Source: Acidobacteriota bacterium (GTDB taxonomy: Bacteria; Acidobacteriota; Blastocatellia; Pyrinomonadales; Pyrinomonadaceae). Taken from it: a DNA stretch of 8,139 bases. Below the pieces are notes generated by a model. The model was given only the letters and a program-made list of their open reading frames with translations. It was not told where the DNA came from and did not search any database. The translations under genes were made by a program, and so were the position numbers. Where the stretch lies: assembly GCA_003222855.1 (NCBI GenBank), contig QHXH01000015.1:3806-11944 (forward strand), in the 5' to 3' direction. This document shows, in pieces, positions 7,401-8,139 of this stretch (positions are counted from its first letter, which is position 1; each line of letters begins with the position of its first letter).

Positions 7401-8139
7401 GCGGTGACTTGCCGATTGTAATCCTGCGGCTGGAGCGCGAAGAAGACGTTCCCATCTCGCGGCAGCTTTTGCGCGCGCATCAATACCTGCGCTCGAAAGG
7501 TCTGCAATTCGATTTGGTGATCCTGAACGATCATCCGACAGCCTACGCGCAATCGCTTCAGGACTCTTTGCAGATGGCGGTAAGAACTTCGGGCGCGCAG
7601 GCGCTGCTGGACCAACCCGGCGGCATTTTCGTTCGTCTTTCTGACACGATGACCGAAGAAGAACGCATCCTGCTGCATGCAGTAGCCCGCCTGGTAATCG
7701 TCAGCGAAAGAGGATCTTTGGAAGATCAACTTACGCGGCGGCCGATCGAAGAAAGTTTACCGGCGCCCTTTCAGCCGCGCCTCGCGGCCCAGACGTATTC
7801 CGAACCTGCGCTCGCCCCCCCGAAGATTTCCTTCTTCAACGGCATCGGTGGGTTCGCCCACGGGGGCCGCGAATACGTCGCGACACTTGGGGAAGGGCAA
7901 TGGCCGCCGGCGCCGTGGTCGAACGTCATCGCAAACTCAGAAGATTTCGGATTTCTGATTACTGAGACTGGCGGCGGATTCACCTGGTCAATTAATAGTC
8001 ATGAGAATCGTTTGACTCCCTGGTCGAACGACGCGGTGAGCGATCCCGCCGGCGAAGCGATTTACATTCGCGATGAAGATTCAGGTGCGACCTGGACTTC
8101 GACGCCGCTGCCGATTCGCGAAGCGCAACCTTACCTGGT
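1454..8139 (+). CDS. ndvB: Cyclic beta-1,2-glucan synthase (NdvB/ChvB/Cgs type), 3' end beyond window
   Basis: One frame stays open from the ATG at 1454 to the window end: 2228 full codons plus two bases. The family is usually about 2800-2900 residues, so roughly the last 600 are missing, including the GH94 catalytic barrel. Such enzymes sit in the inner membrane and use UDP-glucose to build a protein-linked beta-1,2-glucan, trim it by phosphorolysis, cyclise it and release it for the periplasm. Order seen: cytosolic N-terminal region with IREELFSLERLEQYAAFLA (22-40), two helices (about 408-456), GT84 domain (about 485-800), further helices (817-988), cyclisation domain (about 1000-1600), GH94-type sandwich (about 1647-1900), helical linker, second sandwich (from about 2127). 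The ATG follows only a weak purine stretch; TTG at 1445 (in frame, after a stop at 1442) is an alternative. The final product could be cyclic or linear; cyclic is favoured by the intact cyclisation domain. Confidence 0.93.
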   Translation, partial: MAARFSALMGKLRLTSDGDVPIREELFSLERLEQYAAFLATEHRIAEKPRRVNLLLPRLEENSRKLLGAYQALAESIRSEHVISPAAEWLVDNFHIVEEQVREIREDLPRGYYRELPKLARAPFKDYPRIYAFSVELIAHTDSHLDTETLSRFITAYQKISPLSIGELWAVPISLRLALVENLRRLTTRITSSRAERNEADRLADKILEMAREPQELVSLLPRSRKKPGRAFVVQLIQRLRDQDPGVMPAMEWLEKQLAKQGVALEKIVHEEHHRQAAAQVTIGNIITSMRLLSTLDWKEFFEKVSLIDPELAKDPAEVYARMDFATRDRYRHVIERISKGAKKSELEIARTALQMAEAARTANEDPSHAHVGYFLIGDGLAQLEAQVRYRPGSGERFFRAVERHASVAYLGMLLVLTLLTMTLLVLAMLHSNGGILLTIIGALVALIPASDLAASVLNWDITHTFPPKLLPKIDLAEGVPAEACTMVVVPVILFDEATVDTLIDKLEIAYLANQDEHLHFALLGDFADAAQEQVRGDQQILGVAGHMIQELNRRYSGGQPIRFHLFHRRRQWCETEGKWIGWERKRGKLREFNRLLRGARDTSFVVVTASEELLAQIRYVITLDSDTQLPRDAARRLIGTALHPLNQPRFEAATERVVDGYAILQPRVSISLESASRSTFARIFSGNTGIDPYTTAASDVYQDLFGEGIYTGKGLYDVDAFEQALKDRIPDQTLLSHDLFESIFARAALVSDVEFLDDYPAFYDTYAMRQHRWTRGDWQIAGWLGRRVRDAHGNKRPNRIPAISRWKILDNLRRSLLAPAITLLLIAGWTILPGHAIWWTLFTLLVLAFPVYAHVTTGLLIHPRGVPWTSHFWSVWGDMRTNTMQLALVIVFLAHQAYLMLDAIARTAHRKLVSGKYLLEWVTAARAERSSRHDLHAFVVFMWPAVAIAFSATIPIIFVRPRALPVAALWVLAWILSPLVAYYVSRRRLEKVYELPARDLRTGRIVARRTWRFFQTFVGDEDHWLPADNVQEEPLAVAHRTSPTNIGLLLLSTLAAYDFGYIGLVELIERLEFTFASLEKLQKFRGHYFNWHDTRTLQPLWPQYVSTVDSGNLAGHLIALNQACLELPDDELLDARVISGVQDTLEALSQEISQLAAGLQRTDVITIKQLHEEVQACALLLAGKLPGSLSGWTELIESLNGYAAVIDDIVAALAQEHGKEGFSELRWWTSSLLHQARAYRRDLHLLAPWSAWGLLDSVLMSAEHLAAPRWKVIAEQLRSTPSLAHVSEMCDSVLIELAALRAQLEQTPADQTRDDALKAIEQLTSAMEQAAEAAKALTLRLAKISQASVLIIEQTDFKFLLDQERKVFTIGYNVSEGHHDNSFYDLLASEARLASFIAIAKGDVAQEHWFRMGRQLTAVDGGRALISWTGTMFEYLMPLLVMRNYQDTLLGETYEAIVSRQIEYGYERGVPWGISESAYSARDLQFNYQYGPFGVPGLGLKRGLSEDLVVSPYSTILAASVFPNQVMQNLRELEREGALSRYGFYEALDFTPERVKKGERCTLVRAYMAHHQGMSLIALDNLLNHGVMRNRFHGDPIVRATELLLQERIPRGVQAVHPRAEEVLTGRVVRTLTGLVARAYDSPDLPTPRTQLLSNGNYSVMITTAGGGYSTNGPLAVTRWRADTTRDNWGSFIYVRDVRSGAVWSAGYQPVCSKPHSYEVAFSEDKADFWRRDGGIVTHLEVIVSGEDDSELRRISVANYSNRPREIELTSYAEVVLAPMASDQAHPAFSNLFVETEFQSAQQALFARRRPRSAEDQAIWGVHVMAASTQPIAGIQYETDRARFVGRGRTTAEPVAVMEDRPLSNTVGAVLDPIFSLRSRVRLQPSQSAQIVFTTGVAQSREKAMVLAEKYRDPNIFERESRLAWTRAQVEMNHLHIDPDEAHLFQRLGGRILYPDPSLRPRPHVLALNKLTQAGLWPLGISGDLPIVILRLEREEDVPISRQLLRAHQYLRSKGLQFDLVILNDHPTAYAQSLQDSLQMAVRTSGAQALLDQPGGIFVRLSDTMTEEERILLHAVARLVIVSERGSLEDQLTRRPIEESLPAPFQPRLAAQTYSEPALAPPKISFFNGIGGFAHGGREYVATLGEGQWPPAPWSNVIANSEDFGFLITETGGGFTWSINSHENRLTPWSNDAVSDPAGEAIYIRDEDSGATWTSTPLPIREAQPYL
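2906..3853 (+). other. GT84 glucosyltransferase domain within the glucan synthase
   Basis: Residues about 485-800 form a GT-A-like processive glycosyltransferase. Visible landmarks are TMVVVPVILFDE (486-497), GDFADA with D526 and D529, GWERKRGKL (582-590), the DSD metal/UDP motif at D625-S626-D627, GEGIYTGKGLYDVDAF (707-722), SHDLFE with the likely base D739, and the (Q/R)XXRW-type motif R770-Q-H-R773-W774 followed by TRGDWQ. All motifs expected of an active beta-1,2-glucosyltransferase are present and in order. Roles of individual residues are assigned by family analogy. Confidence 0.88.
3902..4417 (+). other. Membrane helices after the GT84 domain of the glucan synthase
   Basis: Hydrophobic stretches are at residues about 817-834, 837-857, 939-960 and 964-985, with a weaker one at 885-902. 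With the pair at about 408-456 this gives six or seven helices, in line with the six usually described for Cgs proteins. The polar segment DAIARTAHRKLVSG, followed by LLEWVTAA, lies between the weaker helix and the last pair and is conserved in the family. The block anchors the GT domain, and probably helps pass the nascent glucan, at the inner membrane. Confidence 0.75.
4451..6253 (+). other. Cyclisation (glycoamylase-like, GH189) domain of the glucan synthase
   Basis: Residues about 1000-1600 correspond to the region that performs transglycosylation to close the glucan ring. Early landmarks are RRTWRFF (1009-1015), HRTSPTN (1040-1046), NWHDT (1091-1095) and TVDSGNLAG (1108-1116). After a helical, Glu/Ala-rich stretch (about 1310-1340) comes the glycoamylase-like core: TDFKFLLD (1356-1363), GYNVSEGHHDNSFYD (1372-1386), ASEAR with E1391, VPWGISESAY with E1477, and MAHHQGMS (1569-1576). 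E1391 and E1477 are my candidates for the carboxylate pair of a retaining mechanism. That assignment is inference. Confidence 0.82.
6410..6589 (+). repeat. First copy of the GH94-type beta-sandwich motif in the glucan synthase
   Basis: Residues 1653-1712 start LLSNGNYSVMITTAGGGYS and run to YVRDVRSGAVWS. The pattern 'N-x-x-(F/Y)-x-x-x-I-T-x-x-G-G-G-(Y/F)' plus '(I)Y-(V/I)-R-D-x-x-S-G-A-x-W' recurs about 1.5 kb downstream. This is the sugar-binding N-terminal module of GH94 phosphorylases. Similarity is at protein level only; the DNA copies are diverged. Confidence 0.75.
7925..8116 (+). repeat. Second copy of the GH94-type beta-sandwich motif in the glucan synthase
   Basis: Residues 2158-2221 repeat the pattern of the first copy: DFGFLITETGGGFTWS, then AIYIRDEDSGATWTS. 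It is preceded by SFFNGIGGF (2126-2134) and GREYVATL, the usual entry into the catalytic GH94 half of NdvB proteins. The phosphorolytic catalytic barrel should follow directly after the window. Confidence 0.78.

Noticed and set aside
7815..7821. Run of seven C as a possible frameshift or phase-variation site
   Set aside because: The synthase frame continues correctly across it (Ala-Pro-Pro-Lys) into the conserved FFNGIGGF block. The run is short and in a proline-rich linker.

Overview
The window carries three genes, all on the + strand. It looks like chromosomal DNA of a moderately GC-rich, free-living Gram-negative bacterium. Best guess for lineage is a soil Acidobacteriota-type organism, because a DUF2085 membrane protein sits beside a very large cyclic glucan synthase. 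No rRNA or other decisive taxonomic marker is present, so this is a weak inference.

Layout. (1) Positions 1-715 hold the C-terminal half of an amidase-signature-family amidase. Its frame is broken: the upstream part stops at a TGA at 85-87, and homology resumes one frame over from about 86. This is a recent pseudogene, a true split gene or a sequence error. (2) Positions 777-1334 encode a 185-residue membrane protein of the DUF2085 family, with a GTG start and a clear Shine-Dalgarno motif. (3) From 1454 to the end of the window runs one uninterrupted reading frame of 2228 complete codons with no stop. It is an NdvB/ChvB/Cgs-type cyclic beta-1,2-glucan synthase lacking its C-terminus because the window ends. 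The visible order is N-terminal cytosolic region, two membrane helices, GT84 glucosyltransferase, a block of four or five membrane helices, cyclisation domain (glycoamylase-like, GH189), first GH94-type beta-sandwich module, helical linker, and the start of a second GH94-type module. The GH94 catalytic barrel should lie just beyond 8139.

How the genes relate. The synthase alone should carry out priming, elongation, chain-length control and cyclisation of a periplasmic beta-1,2-glucan from UDP-glucose. The amidase and DUF2085 genes share its strand, with gaps of 61 and 119 bases, but nothing in the sequence shows that they work in the same pathway. I found no RNA gene, mobile element, CRISPR array or convincing terminator. 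There is no gene-free stretch longer than 119 bases.

I do not see a previously undescribed system here. The points that deserve a check are the broken amidase frame, the complete multi-domain glucan synthase architecture with its repeated GH94 module, and the uncharacterised cysteine-motif membrane protein next to it.
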